From Micavibrio aeruginosavorus EPB (GTDB taxonomy: Bacteria; Pseudomonadota; Alphaproteobacteria; Micavibrionales; Micavibrionaceae), in the NCBI RefSeq assembly GCF_000348745.1, contig NC_020812.1, positions 527,377-591,376 of the forward strand: DNA of 64,000 nt, written 5' to 3'. The translations under genes and the position numbers were made by a program. The number at the start of each line of letters is the position of its first letter. Position 1 is the first letter of the stretch. Of this stretch, positions 10,246-18,702 are shown piece by piece. The notes under the pieces are model-generated. The model saw only the letters and a list, made by a program, of their open reading frames with translations. It did no database searches and was not told where the DNA came from.

Positions 10246-10383
10246 GATTAAGCGTAAAATTTTATCTGCTTTTACAATGTCTTTGATCAACAGTTCACTC
10301 TCCCTTAAGTGCAAAAAACGATAATGGAAGATGGGTTTTTCCGGCTCGCTGGGGTCTGGAACCGAATCCGGGGAATGAAAAAC

Positions 10384-10935
10384 ATGGAAACGCAATATCG
10401 GGGGCGCAGGTTCTTGTCCTTCTGGCGCGATACGCGGGGTTCGACCGCGGTCGAATTCGGCCTTGTCGCCATTCCTTTTATTTTCATGACCATCGGTATC
10501 ATCGAACTGGCTCTGGTCTTCGCCGCCGCCAATATGCTGGAAGGCGGCGTCGCCGAGGCATCGCGCCTGATCCGCACCGGAGAGTTACAACAGGCGGGCG
10601 GCGATCCGGAAGAAACATTCCGCGAGGCGCTCTGCGCGCACGCGCTGGTTTTGATTGAATGTGATGGGATCGTTGTTGAATCAATTGCAATCGAGGACAA
10701 TACGTTTGAAGGCATATCGGAACTTGTTCCTGAATATGACGAGGATGGAAATTTAATCCCCTCTGGATTTGAGTTGGGTGAGGTGAGCGACGTTGTTCTT
10801 GTGCGTGTGGCCTATCGCTATCAATTTATGACACCGCTTTTTGGTGATATTTTTTCAAACCAGCCGGATCGCGCGTACCCCATGCTCGCCACGGCCGTGA
10901 TGCGGACGGAGCCTTATGAGTTTGAGGATGAATAG
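10384..10935 (+). CDS. TadE-like minor pilin
   Basis: A TadE/TadF-family pseudopilin of the Flp pilus. The signature GSTAVEFGLVAIPF begins the single N-terminal membrane helix (about residues 17-45) and includes the Glu needed for pseudopilin processing. The rest is a periplasmic domain rich in acidic residues. Several starts are possible (GTG 10309, ATG 10324, 10375, 10384). I chose 10384 because a GGGG site lies 10 bases upstream; this is uncertain. The gene is followed directly by a second TadE-like gene whose ATG abuts this stop. Confidence 0.85.
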   Translation: METQYRGRRFLSFWRDTRGSTAVEFGLVAIPFIFMTIGIIELALVFAAANMLEGGVAEASRLIRTGELQQAGGDPEETFREALCAHALVLIECDGIVVESIAIEDNTFEGISELVPEYDEDGNLIPSGFELGEVSDVVLVRVAYRYQFMTPLFGDIFSNQPDRAYPMLATAVMRTEPYEFEDE

Positions 10936-11481
10936 ATGAAAAAGCATTCTCAATGTCTTCGCTGGTTAAATGATGAAAAGGCGAGTATCGCCGCCGAAGC
11001 CGGGATATTTATTCCTATTTTGTTCAGCATGTTAGTGGCGGTTTTTTTTTTTTTTTCAGCCATTTTGGTGAACCAAAAGGCCATTAATGCCTCGCAGATG
11101 ACAGCAGATTTAATCGCCCGGGAAATCAGCGTGAATGATCAGCAGGTCGAAGATGCGATGGATGCCGCACGGCAAGCGATGCTGCCATTAAACCTGACAA
11201 ACTTTGGGGTTGCTATAGCCAGTGTGCAATACAACGCAGAGAATGAGCCAGAGATTCTTTGGCAGGACGTAACCGGTACGGCTGAGGAGTTTGAGGTCGA
11301 AGACGCACCTATTCAGGGCACTATCGGTCTTGGTGGCGAAGGGGATGGAATGGTGGTTGTTCAGGTCACCTATGAATATGATCCGGTCTTTTCGGGATCA
11401 TTCCTTCCTACGATCATGATGCGAGAAGTAAGCTATACGCGCGGGCGGCGTTTGCCGGTTGTTACGCGTATTGACGGATAG
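10936..11481 (+). CDS. TadE/TadF-like minor pilin with a poly-T tract in its coding sequence
   Basis: A 181-aa single-span protein with the class III pseudopilin layout. There is a short basic N-terminus, an IAAEAGIFIPILFS-type helix start, a membrane segment at about 25-47 and a periplasmic domain. Fifteen consecutive T bases at 11042-11056 encode the VFFFFS stretch of the membrane helix. Such a tract is prone to slippage, which would truncate the protein. The ATG follows the preceding TAG with no gap. It probably caps or initiates the Flp pilus together with its neighbours. Confidence 0.8.
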   Translation: MKKHSQCLRWLNDEKASIAAEAGIFIPILFSMLVAVFFFFSAILVNQKAINASQMTADLIAREISVNDQQVEDAMDAARQAMLPLNLTNFGVAIASVQYNAENEPEILWQDVTGTAEEFEVEDAPIQGTIGLGGEGDGMVVVQVTYEYDPVFSGSFLPTIMMREVSYTRGRRLPVVTRIDG

Positions 11482-11496
11482 AATGGGATAATTGTT

Positions 11497-12837
11497 ATGA
11501 TGCAATTTCTGCGACAATACTGGTACGATTCCGGTGCTTCTTTGGCGGCTTATATGGCGCTGACGATTCCGGTCCTTGTTGGATCTATTGGCATGGCCAC
11601 GGATGTTGGTATGTCCTATCTCGTTCGCGCCAGATTGCAGGGTGCGCTCGATGCTGCCGCCCTTGCAACGGCCGCGGCAACATCATCGGGTGATGCTGAT
11701 ATTGGCGAAAAGCTGGAAGAGTATTTCGAAGCGAACTACCCTCCGGAAAAAATTGGCGTTCCCTATGATCTGGATTTCGAAGATTCGGATGAGGCTTTGT
11801 TTGTGAGTGCGCAAGCGCGTTACAATACAATGTTTGTTCGCGTTCTGGGGATTGAAGAGATTAACGTTGCGGCCTCGACCACAATTACGCGTGCCGTGCG
11901 GGGGATCGAAGCTGTTCTGGTGCTGGATAACACTGGATCAATGTCGAATAATAACAATATTCAAAAATTACGTGATGCGTCAGAAACTTTTGTCAACACA
12001 TTGTATGACCGCGCAGGTGAAGACGAAGAGTATGTGAAGATTGGCATTGTTCCTTACAGTTCGACTGTAAATGTCGGGCGTTATGGCTTGGGCCTTAATC
12101 CGGATGGGTCCCACTATGGCGATCCGTTTGTGACATTGCCTAATGGTGTGACCTATAATTCGAATTGCGGCGGAAGCAGTACATCGCGCTGGTGTGGGTG
12201 TGTTTTGGCTGAAGATTATCCAGGTGATGTTGAGGAGTTTGAGGATAACGTCGGGGCCTATCTTTACAGAACGTGTTCCTATAGCAACTGGAGCAAAACA
12301 TGGACTTGTACTGTGCAGTCCACGCCCAATCGCTATTGCCCGCCACCGATCACTCCCCTGACCAGTGACCGCGAGGTTTTGCTCGATGCAATTGATGATT
12401 TGCGTGCCGACGGGAATACGTTAGGGAACTTTGGCATGATCTGGGGTTATCGCGTCGTTTCACCGGAATTCCCGTTCGAAGAAGGGGCGGCGTGGGATGA
12501 TTATATCTGGCGCAAGGCCGTTGTGATGATGACTGACGGTGATAACACCATCGGGAACAGTAGTTTCTATTCTGCCTATGGTTGGGGCGCCATGCATGGT
12601 ATCAGCACAGCCGACATTAATGATCGCTTTGAAGAGGTCTGCGCGCTCATGCGAGAGCAGGGGATCCTTGTCTACACCATCGTTTTTACGTCTGGCATCA
12701 ATCAGGCGACAAAAGACATGTATCGTGCCTGTGCGACCACCTCGAACATGTATTATTACGCCCCCAGCGGGGATGATCTTGAGGAAGCGTTTGAAAAAAT
12801 TGCGCGTGAGTTGAGTAACTTGCACGTGAGTAACTAA
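11497..12837 (+). CDS. TadG-like pilus protein with von Willebrand A domain
   Basis: A 446-aa protein with the TadG N-terminal membrane helix (about residues 13-37, ASLAAYMALTIPVLVGS) followed by a VWA domain. The MIDAS motif is visible as DNTGS (144-148) and TDGDN (346-350). Between them, residues 220-285 form a Cys-rich insert with Cys at 224, 233, 235, 260, 271 and 281, likely disulfide-bonded outside the cytoplasm. By homology it is a minor or tip component of the Flp pilus, possibly adhesive. A GGGATAA ribosome site precedes the ATG. The gene ends the first Tad transcription unit. Confidence 0.85.
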   Translation: MMQFLRQYWYDSGASLAAYMALTIPVLVGSIGMATDVGMSYLVRARLQGALDAAALATAAATSSGDADIGEKLEEYFEANYPPEKIGVPYDLDFEDSDEALFVSAQARYNTMFVRVLGIEEINVAASTTITRAVRGIEAVLVLDNTGSMSNNNNIQKLRDASETFVNTLYDRAGEDEEYVKIGIVPYSSTVNVGRYGLGLNPDGSHYGDPFVTLPNGVTYNSNCGGSSTSRWCGCVLAEDYPGDVEEFEDNVGAYLYRTCSYSNWSKTWTCTVQSTPNRYCPPPITPLTSDREVLLDAIDDLRADGNTLGNFGMIWGYRVVSPEFPFEEGAAWDDYIWRKAVVMMTDGDNTIGNSSFYSAYGWGAMHGISTADINDRFEEVCALMREQGILVYTIVFTSGINQATKDMYRACATTSNMYYYAPSGDDLEEAFEKIARELSNLHVSN

Positions 12838-12863
12838 TGCAATAAATCCCTTTCTGTTGAATC

Positions 12864-12897
12864 AACGGGACTCGGTTTTGAGTCCCGTTTGATTTTT
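12864..12897 (+). terminator. Intrinsic terminator after the TadG-like gene
   Basis: The stem AACGGGACTC pairs with GAGTCCCGTT, followed by TGATTTTT. Confidence 0.85.
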
Positions 12898-13120
12898 GTG
12901 GAAGTATTCATTGGGGCGATGATTCTGCTTTTACTATAGATTTGCTAATTACTGTGTGGGTTGTGCGGCTTTAAATACTTGTTCCTGTATTTTGTAGTAA
13001 TAATTGTAATATTTGTAGTTGTTCTATGCTTTCTATATAAAATTTTATGTAAAAACACTCTAAGTTTTATTTGTTTATGATAGTTTTTTCTATAATTCAG
13101 TGCGTCGTTTCTTCATTTTT
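12898..13120. other. AT-rich intergenic region upstream of flp
   Basis: There is no coding frame of note. The stretch is visibly much richer in A and T than its surroundings, with many short runs of T and TA steps. A TATAAT hexamer at 13091-13096 lacks a convincing -35 partner. It probably acts as the upstream regulatory region of the pilin promoter, perhaps bound by nucleoid proteins. Confidence 0.5.
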
Positions 13121-13151
13121 TTAACCCCTCGTTAAAAATTTAGGGTATATT
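13121..13151 (+). promoter_or_regulatory. CtrA box and -10 element of the flp pilin promoter
   Basis: TTAA at 13121-13124 and TTAA at 13132-13135 are separated by exactly 7 bp, a perfect match to the CtrA consensus TTAA-N7-TTAA. A TATATT -10 element follows at 13146-13151, so the box is centred about 30 bases before the expected start near 13158. That is the usual position for CtrA activation. The arrangement resembles Caulobacter pilA, which is known to be CtrA-activated. Confidence 0.7.
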
Positions 13152-13239
13152 CTGGGGACTGTGGGTTCGCGCGCTGGTGCAATGCCTGTGCGATTAGGGG
13201 AACCAAAAAGCTGGAAACCAAACGAAGGAGACTTCAACT

Positions 13240-13455
13240 ATGTTGTTCACGTTTATCAAGGCTATCAAAGAAGCCTATGTAAAGGATATCAAGGGCGCGA
13301 CCGCCATTGAATATGGTCTGATTGCTGGTGGCATTTCGCTGGCTATCGTTGCGGCTGTGTTTGCATTCGGTGATGATTTGGCCGCCCTGTTCTCGTCGAT
13401 TGCTGCTGCTATGGCAGAGGCTTCGGCAGACGTTGAGGCTGATCTGGGCAGCTAA
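13240..13455 (+). CDS. flp: Flp family type IVb major pilin
   Basis: A 71-aa Flp/Fap pilin. The prepilin peptidase site lies between Gly19 and Ala20 in KGATAIEYG, with Glu at position +5 of the mature protein, as the processing enzyme requires. The hydrophobic helix (about 20-45) drives polymerisation. The short C-terminal tail is Ala- and acid-rich. A GAAGGAGA ribosome site precedes the ATG, predicting high translation. The gene is monocistronic with a CtrA-type promoter and a strong terminator, which fits a structural subunit needed in excess over the assembly machinery downstream. Confidence 0.96.
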   Translation: MLFTFIKAIKEAYVKDIKGATAIEYGLIAGGISLAIVAAVFAFGDDLAALFSSIAAAMAEASADVEADLGS

Positions 13456-13477
13456 TATATAAGTCTGCGGTTTAACG

Positions 13478-13513
13478 AAAACCCGTCTGGGGGCTTCCTT
13501 CAGACGGGTTTTT
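13478..13513 (+). terminator. Intrinsic terminator of flp
   Basis: The stem AAACCCGTCTG pairs with CAGACGGGTTT around an 11-nt loop and ends in a T run. It separates pilin transcription from the assembly genes. Confidence 0.85.
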
Positions 13514-13530
13514 GACTCTGTGGGGGTCGA

Positions 13531-14076
13531 ATGGATATCACCTTTGCTCTTCTAATTGTCTACGCTGTGTGTGTTCTTGGCGCCCTTTGTGTGGCTATGG
13601 GGGCGGCGTGGTCCGATTGGCGCTCTATGACCATCCCCAATTGTTACAGCGTAATCATGATCGGGTTGTTTTGTCTGGGCTATGGCGCGTTGGCTTTGGC
13701 TGGGGCGGCACCGGCGCCGTGGTGGGATTATGTGACTTCCATGGCCATCGTATTTTTTGTGACGCTGGCTATGTTCCTGGTCAAGGCGATTGGAGGGGGC
13801 GATTCCAAATTTGGGGCGGCTTGCGCATTGTGGGTCGGTCTCGGTGGCCTTATGCCGTTCCTGCTGGTCATGATGCTTGTCGGTATGGTGTTGGGCATTT
13901 GTGCCTTGCTTATGCGTAACCGCGTTGTGTTTTTCCGCGCGGTGCCGGATGGGTGGGTTGATCGCGTGCAGCGGGGGCAAAATGCCATCCCTTATGGGAT
14001 TGCCATAACACTTGGCTGGCTTGCGGGGGTGCCGGCGGGGGGGCTTCTGGACTCGCTGATGGCATTTTTCCATTAA
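13531..14076 (+). CDS. cpaA: Prepilin peptidase CpaA/TadV (A24 family)
   Basis: A polytopic inner-membrane aspartic peptidase that cleaves Flp and pseudopilin leaders. The two catalytic aspartates are visible in SDWRSMTIPN (near residue 30) and in the GGGDSKFGAA motif (near residue 92). The 181-aa length and roughly six hydrophobic segments match the short TadV form, which lacks the methyltransferase domain. A GGGGGTC site precedes the ATG. It is the first assembly gene after flp, and the Flp and TadE-like proteins nearby are its expected substrates. Confidence 0.93.
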   Translation: MDITFALLIVYAVCVLGALCVAMGAAWSDWRSMTIPNCYSVIMIGLFCLGYGALALAGAAPAPWWDYVTSMAIVFFVTLAMFLVKAIGGGDSKFGAACALWVGLGGLMPFLLVMMLVGMVLGICALLMRNRVVFFRAVPDGWVDRVQRGQNAIPYGIAITLGWLAGVPAGGLLDSLMAFFH

Positions 14077-14097
14077 ATGCCAAGGGCTTTTCTGGCT

Positions 14098-14125
14098 TTG
14101 TTAAAATAAAAAATCCGGGTATAAT
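14098..14125 (+). promoter_or_regulatory. Candidate promoter for cpaB and downstream tad genes
   Basis: TTGTTA at 14098-14103, a 16-bp spacer and a perfect TATAAT at 14120-14125. It implies a leader of about 95 nt before cpaB. Confidence 0.5.
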
Positions 14126-14227
14126 GGGGCTGCGGCACGGTCGTGCCTGTCCTGTTTTCTCTGTGGTTCAATCCATCCTGCGCGGTTTTTGACAACCGTA
14201 TCTTTTATCCCTGACAGGGGCTTTGTG

Positions 14228-15106
14228 ATGAATAAAAACCTTTTGATCGCCTTTGCCGGCGCTTTGCTGATCGCCATTCTCGTGGCGATGTTGATGAGCA
14301 CGTTGCTGGGCGGCACGAAAAAGAAACAGCCGCGTGTGGCTGAAGTGAAGCGCATCGAAATTTTGGTCGCGGCAAAACCGATCGCGATCGGACAATATCT
14401 GTCATCCGAAAATGTGAAGTGGAAACCGTGGCCGGAAGAGGCTGTTTTCCCTGGGGCGGTTGTTCGTAAAGGCGATCAAAAAGCGAATGATGCTAAAGAG
14501 GGGCGTGCTGCACGTGCCTTTATTGTTGATGAGCCGATCGTTGATAGCGCGATTATTGCAGGCGAGGGAAGCTTCACCGCCGCGCGGTTGGAGCCAGGTA
14601 TGCGAGCCGTTGCAATTAAAGCCAACACAATTACGACGGCGGGGGGCCTGGTGCGTCCGGGCGACCGTGTCGATGTGATTTTGGTTGTGGGATACGAAAT
14701 GGAAGCGAATAGCGCCGACCCCTATACAGAAAGCCTGATGGAAAGCATTGCTGATCGAAATCTGGAAGAGGTTGCCGCTCAGACAATCTTGCAAAACGTT
14801 CGCGTGCTGGCTGTTGATCAGCGTGAAGCGCCACCTTCAAGTGGGGATAAGGCCTCCGCTGTGAAAAAAGTCAAAACCGTGACGCTGGAAGTTGATACGC
14901 GCGGGGCGGAAAAACTTGTAACCGCCTTGAAAACAGGATCCCTGCATCTTTCTCTGCGGTCGCTGGGGGATACAAGCCTTTTTGATGAAAATCGCCCAAG
15001 CACCACAGACGCACGCATGATCAACATTGACGATGAAATTATTGGTCAGGCCAACAAGTCTATTGGTGGGTTGCGGATTTACAGTGGCGGGGTGCCAACG
15101 CGGTAA
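14228..15106 (+). CDS. cpaB: Flp pilus assembly protein CpaB/RcpC
   Basis: A 292-aa periplasmic protein with an N-terminal membrane anchor (about residues 5-25). A SAF domain follows (ILVAAKPIAIGQYLSSENV), then an RcpC-type beta domain (GMRAVAIKANTITTAGGLVRPGDRVDVI). Family members help assemble or stabilise the secretin channel. ATG 14228, preceded by AGGGG, is preferred over an upstream in-frame start at 14189. A terminator-like hairpin directly follows the stop and separates it from cpaC. Confidence 0.92.
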   Translation: MNKNLLIAFAGALLIAILVAMLMSTLLGGTKKKQPRVAEVKRIEILVAAKPIAIGQYLSSENVKWKPWPEEAVFPGAVVRKGDQKANDAKEGRAARAFIVDEPIVDSAIIAGEGSFTAARLEPGMRAVAIKANTITTAGGLVRPGDRVDVILVVGYEMEANSADPYTESLMESIADRNLEEVAAQTILQNVRVLAVDQREAPPSSGDKASAVKKVKTVTLEVDTRGAEKLVTALKTGSLHLSLRSLGDTSLFDENRPSTTDARMINIDDEIIGQANKSIGGLRIYSGGVPTR

Positions 15107-15127
15107 AAGCGAAGCGTTCGCTTTTTT
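15105..15127 (+). terminator. Terminator-like hairpin between cpaB and cpaC
   Basis: AAAGCGAA pairs with TTCGCTTT around a 3-nt loop, followed by further T bases. It starts within the cpaB stop codon. It would attenuate rather than block expression of the secretin and later genes. Confidence 0.6.
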
Positions 15128-15153
15128 AATACGGTCAAGTTCGAGTTTGAAAT

Positions 15154-16593
15154 ATGGTCGAGATGAAAAACATGATGAAACGTCCAATCGCTCTGGCCCT
15201 GATCGGGACAGTTATGGCGGGTTTGGCTTTTGGCCCGGTGCTGCATGCGCGCGCGGACAGCAAAATGAATCCGGTCAGCATCAATGCGGCGAAAAAAAGC
15301 AACTTGCTTGAAGTGACGCTGGGCAAGGGCGAGGTTTTGACCATTCCGGGTGATGTAGCGGATGTTCTTGTCGCGGATCCGTCGATTGCCGATGTGTCGG
15401 CGTTGCAGGCAGATAAGCTTTATGTTGTCGGTTCACGTCTAGGCAATACAAACTTGATGGTTCTGGATGCACAGGGCAATGTGCTGAAACGCGTCGATGT
15501 TCACGTTAAAATTGACGAGGCCGCGATCCAGGCCTATCTCAAAGAACTCTATCCGAACGAAAACGTATCGGTGCGGGCGATGAATGGTCGGTTTTTCCTG
15601 ACCGGGAATGTGTCGACCCCGGATGCATCCAATAAAATTGCCAATGTGGTTGCGGCCTATTTCAACCAGGGCGGCGGTGCGCCGAACATGGATTCCATCG
15701 TGAATCTGCTTCAGGTTTCGGGCGAGCAGCAGGTGATGCTGCGCGTGAAGATTATGGAAGTGTCAAAATCGCTCTTGCGCGAGTTGGGTATTGATACGCA
15801 ATTGGATGATACAAGCCTGCTGGGCAACAACGATAATCTGGTGGGGGCCATCGATACGATTGCCGGAACCGGGTTGACCCAAAACCCGTTCGCGACAGGA
15901 TCGTTGATTTTTGATGATGGAAATTTCGGTCCTTTAAGCTTTATGTTGAGCGCCCTCGAAAATGACCAGATGGCGCAGACTCTGGCGGAGCCGAATTTGA
16001 CGGCGATTTCGGGTGAGCAGGCCGGCTTCCTTGCCGGTGGTGAATTCCCGGTTCCGGCGGGACGCGATAATGATGGTAACGTTATTATTGAGTATCGGTC
16101 CTTCGGTGTTTCGTTGAACTTCCGCCCGGTTGTTCTGTCATCCGACCGGATCAGCCTGCAGATGAATACCGAAGTGTCCTCAATTTCGCGTGATAACTCG
16201 GTGACCTTGAATGGTCTGGATGTTCCCGGCTTAAGCATTCGCCGCGCATCGACCACAGTGGAGATGGGCAGCGGCGGCAGTTTGATGATTGCTGGCCTGT
16301 TGCAATCCAATGCGCTGAAGGGCATGGCGGGTTTGCCGGGCATACAACAAACGCCGGTTCTGGGGGATCTGATTTCATCAGAGAGCTTTAATCGTCAGGA
16401 ATCGGAATTGGTTATTATTGTGACGCCTGTTCTGGTGAAGCCGTATGCGGAAACCAAAGCGGCCCGAAAGGTTCAGGCTCCGACCCAAACGCCATTGCGC
16501 GAGGCCTTTATCAATAATATCCGCCGCATCTATGGCCGCAAGGCTCCGGCGTCGCTGAATGATGATGGCAGCTTTGGCTACATCCTGAATTAA
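15154..16593 (+). CDS. cpaC: Tad secretin CpaC/RcpA
   Basis: The outer-membrane secretin through which the Flp pilus exits. A signal peptide covers about residues 1-34 (cleavage near HARADS). An N-terminal T2SS-T3SS_pil_N domain covers about 45-115, with BON-like sequence after it. The secretin domain occupies about 185-430 and includes the conserved PVPAG and LMIAGLLQ regions. Starts at 15154, 15163 and 15172 are all possible; none has a strong ribosome site. The 479-aa length is normal for CpaC. Confidence 0.94.
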   Translation: MVEMKNMMKRPIALALIGTVMAGLAFGPVLHARADSKMNPVSINAAKKSNLLEVTLGKGEVLTIPGDVADVLVADPSIADVSALQADKLYVVGSRLGNTNLMVLDAQGNVLKRVDVHVKIDEAAIQAYLKELYPNENVSVRAMNGRFFLTGNVSTPDASNKIANVVAAYFNQGGGAPNMDSIVNLLQVSGEQQVMLRVKIMEVSKSLLRELGIDTQLDDTSLLGNNDNLVGAIDTIAGTGLTQNPFATGSLIFDDGNFGPLSFMLSALENDQMAQTLAEPNLTAISGEQAGFLAGGEFPVPAGRDNDGNVIIEYRSFGVSLNFRPVVLSSDRISLQMNTEVSSISRDNSVTLNGLDVPGLSIRRASTTVEMGSGGSLMIAGLLQSNALKGMAGLPGIQQTPVLGDLISSESFNRQESELVIIVTPVLVKPYAETKAARKVQAPTQTPLREAFINNIRRIYGRKAPASLNDDGSFGYILN

Positions 16594-16638
16594 TCGACCC
16601 GCATGAAATAAGCCCGAATGAAGCTGAGAAGGTTCGTG

Positions 16639-17301
16639 ATGAAAATATCCTTTCAAAACCGTGGAATTTTAATGGCGGCCAGTGTGGCGGCCTTGCTGGG
16701 TGGGTGCACGATTTCACTGGATCGGGATTCCGAACTGGCCCCGGCCGACCGTCAGATGCAGGTCATCAGCGACGCGGCCGAAATGCAATTACCGGTCACG
16801 GCAATGAATGAAACGGCCATCCGCCAGATGGCCGCCAATTACGCCAGCCAAGGTGATGGCGCGATGGTGGTTTCGGTTTTATACGACCCGTCCTCGCGTT
16901 CTGGCACGGCAATGAAGGCAGGGCAGGAATTGGCCAGGATTGTCGAAACACTGAAGCAGAACCATGTTACTGGTGTTCAGGGCGATATTATGCCGGTGCA
17001 GGCACTGGGGGACCAGATGCAGGTTCTGGTGAGCTATAATCGCCTGAGCGCCCAAGTGTCGGACGCTTGCGTGGGCCAAGAGATGGACCAGTCCTTTACC
17101 GACCTTGATAAAGCCCGGGCCTATCCTTTGGGCTGTACGGTTGATCAAATGGTGGCCCGCCAAACGGCGCAGCCATCCGATTTGCTGGGGCGGGACCCGG
17201 TTTTGGGCTCAGATGGCCGCCGTGGCGCGATCGTGACCGAGCCCTATCGTGCCGGTGAAGCGAATGGCGAGCTGAGCGGTGAGAGCGCCTCTGGCAATTG
17301 A
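16639..17301 (+). CDS. cpaD: CpaD family pilus assembly lipoprotein
   Basis: A 221-aa outer-membrane lipoprotein that, by homology, supports the secretin. The lipobox LLGGC follows a short basic and hydrophobic signal. The mature part has the CpaD pattern, including YDPSSRSGTA and a Cys-containing C-terminal half (VGQEMDQ, YPLGCTVDQM). ATG 16639 is chosen over 16618 because AGAAGG lies 6 bases upstream of it. The gene sits 45 bp after cpaC. Confidence 0.88.
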   Translation: MKISFQNRGILMAASVAALLGGCTISLDRDSELAPADRQMQVISDAAEMQLPVTAMNETAIRQMAANYASQGDGAMVVSVLYDPSSRSGTAMKAGQELARIVETLKQNHVTGVQGDIMPVQALGDQMQVLVSYNRLSAQVSDACVGQEMDQSFTDLDKARAYPLGCTVDQMVARQTAQPSDLLGRDPVLGSDGRRGAIVTEPYRAGEANGELSGESASGN

Positions 17302-17429
17302 TGCCATAATCTGTGGTTTTAGCCGATTTTTGTAAATCAATTGGTAATAAAACCGCGCGATGATGGGGTGGCGGGTCAAATCCGCGATTCCTTGTTGAAT
17401 ATCAAAAGTATAATCCGGTTCCAAATCAC

Positions 17430-18686
17430 ATGACCGCTGCTGATGCCACCTTTACTTCTGTCCTGTTGCCGGGGGCCCGCGTGACGATGTTCGCGCGTGA
17501 TCGCGAGTCATTGGAATCATTCCGCTCCCTGGTTCAGGATTGGCGTTTCGCGCGTGTGCAGATGGAGGCGATTGAGGGTGGGGTCGATGACGCCATCGCC
17601 ACGTTCCAAAGCCGCGAAGCGCCTGATTTGCTGATCATCGAAACCGATACGATTGATGAAAGCTTCACACAAAAGTTGGAAGCCCTGTCGGCCTATTGTT
17701 CCGAAAACACGGCGGCGATTGTCATTGGCCCCGTGAATGATGTGAATTTGTATCGTCGCCTCATCGGCATGGGGATCAGCGAATATCTGGTGCGCCCGGT
17801 GAAGCCTGATACGTTGGCGTTTGATATTGCGCGATCATTGATTGAACGCATCGGCGCAACGGGTAGCCGTCTGGTCACGTTTATCGGGGCCAAGGGCGGG
17901 GTTGGGGCCACCGTCCTGGCCGAAGGTATGGCGTGGGGCATGGCCGAAATGATGCACCAGAAAACCATGCTGCTGGATGCCGCCGGTGGATGGTCTTCGC
18001 TCAGTGTGGGTATGAATTTTGAACCCGTGACAACGTTGTCAGAGGCCGTGCGGACCGCACAATCAGGTGATGCGGATGCGTTTCGCCGAATCTTGTTCCA
18101 GGCTGATGATCGACTCCATGTCTTGAGCACGGGCGGCGATGTCATGCTGGATACAACGGTTGATCCCGCGACATTTGAAAGTCTTCTGGATCATTTGATG
18201 ACCAGTTACCCTGTTGTGATTGTTGATTTGTCCGCGGCTCCCGTTGGTTTGCGCCAGGCAACCTTGCTTCGTGCGCATGAAATTATTGTTGTCACAACGC
18301 CGCAATTGCCCGCCCTGCGCGCGGCGCGCAGTTTGATGAACGAAATTCGCGATTTGCGCGGAGGCAAAGACGAAACGGTTATTGATTTGATCGTCAATAT
18401 GGTCGGCTCGGCCCAGAAACATGAAATCCCAAAGGCAGATATTGAGGCGGCGCTGGACCGCAAACCGTCTTTGATGCTGGATTACAAACCCGGGTTGTTT
18501 ATGGCCTTTGAAAGCGAAGGGCGCAAAATTACATCCAGTCCTGAAGGGCGTGATATTGCACAGACTTTGCTGCAATTGGTGGCGAAACTTATTCGTGGTG
18601 CCGGATCGGATATATCCGGACCGGCCAATGATGCGGGTGGCAAGGGGTTATCCGGCATATTGAACAAGTTCAAGGCAAAATCCTGA
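17430..18686 (+). CDS. cpaE: Pilus localisation ATPase CpaE/TadZ
   Basis: A 418-aa protein of the MinD/ParA-like TadZ family, which places the Tad machine at the pole. A degenerate receiver-like domain spans about residues 12-130. The ATPase domain then opens with GAKGGVGATVLAEGMA, a variant of the deviant Walker A motif with Ala-Thr in place of Lys-Thr. VIVDLSAAP is the Walker B-like strand. The 128-bp gap after cpaD contains a TATAAT at 17410-17415, but no good -35. The gene is followed 16 bp later by cpaF. Confidence 0.92.
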   Translation: MTAADATFTSVLLPGARVTMFARDRESLESFRSLVQDWRFARVQMEAIEGGVDDAIATFQSREAPDLLIIETDTIDESFTQKLEALSAYCSENTAAIVIGPVNDVNLYRRLIGMGISEYLVRPVKPDTLAFDIARSLIERIGATGSRLVTFIGAKGGVGATVLAEGMAWGMAEMMHQKTMLLDAAGGWSSLSVGMNFEPVTTLSEAVRTAQSGDADAFRRILFQADDRLHVLSTGGDVMLDTTVDPATFESLLDHLMTSYPVVIVDLSAAPVGLRQATLLRAHEIIVVTTPQLPALRAARSLMNEIRDLRGGKDETVIDLIVNMVGSAQKHEIPKADIEAALDRKPSLMLDYKPGLFMAFESEGRKITSSPEGRDIAQTLLQLVAKLIRGAGSDISGPANDAGGKGLSGILNKFKAKS

Positions 18687-18702
18687 CGGATTGGGTGGCG
18701 CA

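Noticed and set aside
10253..10268. Possible CtrA-like site upstream of the TadE-like gene
   Set aside because: TTAA followed after 7 bp by ATTT is only a half match and is not convincing beside the perfect site at 13121.
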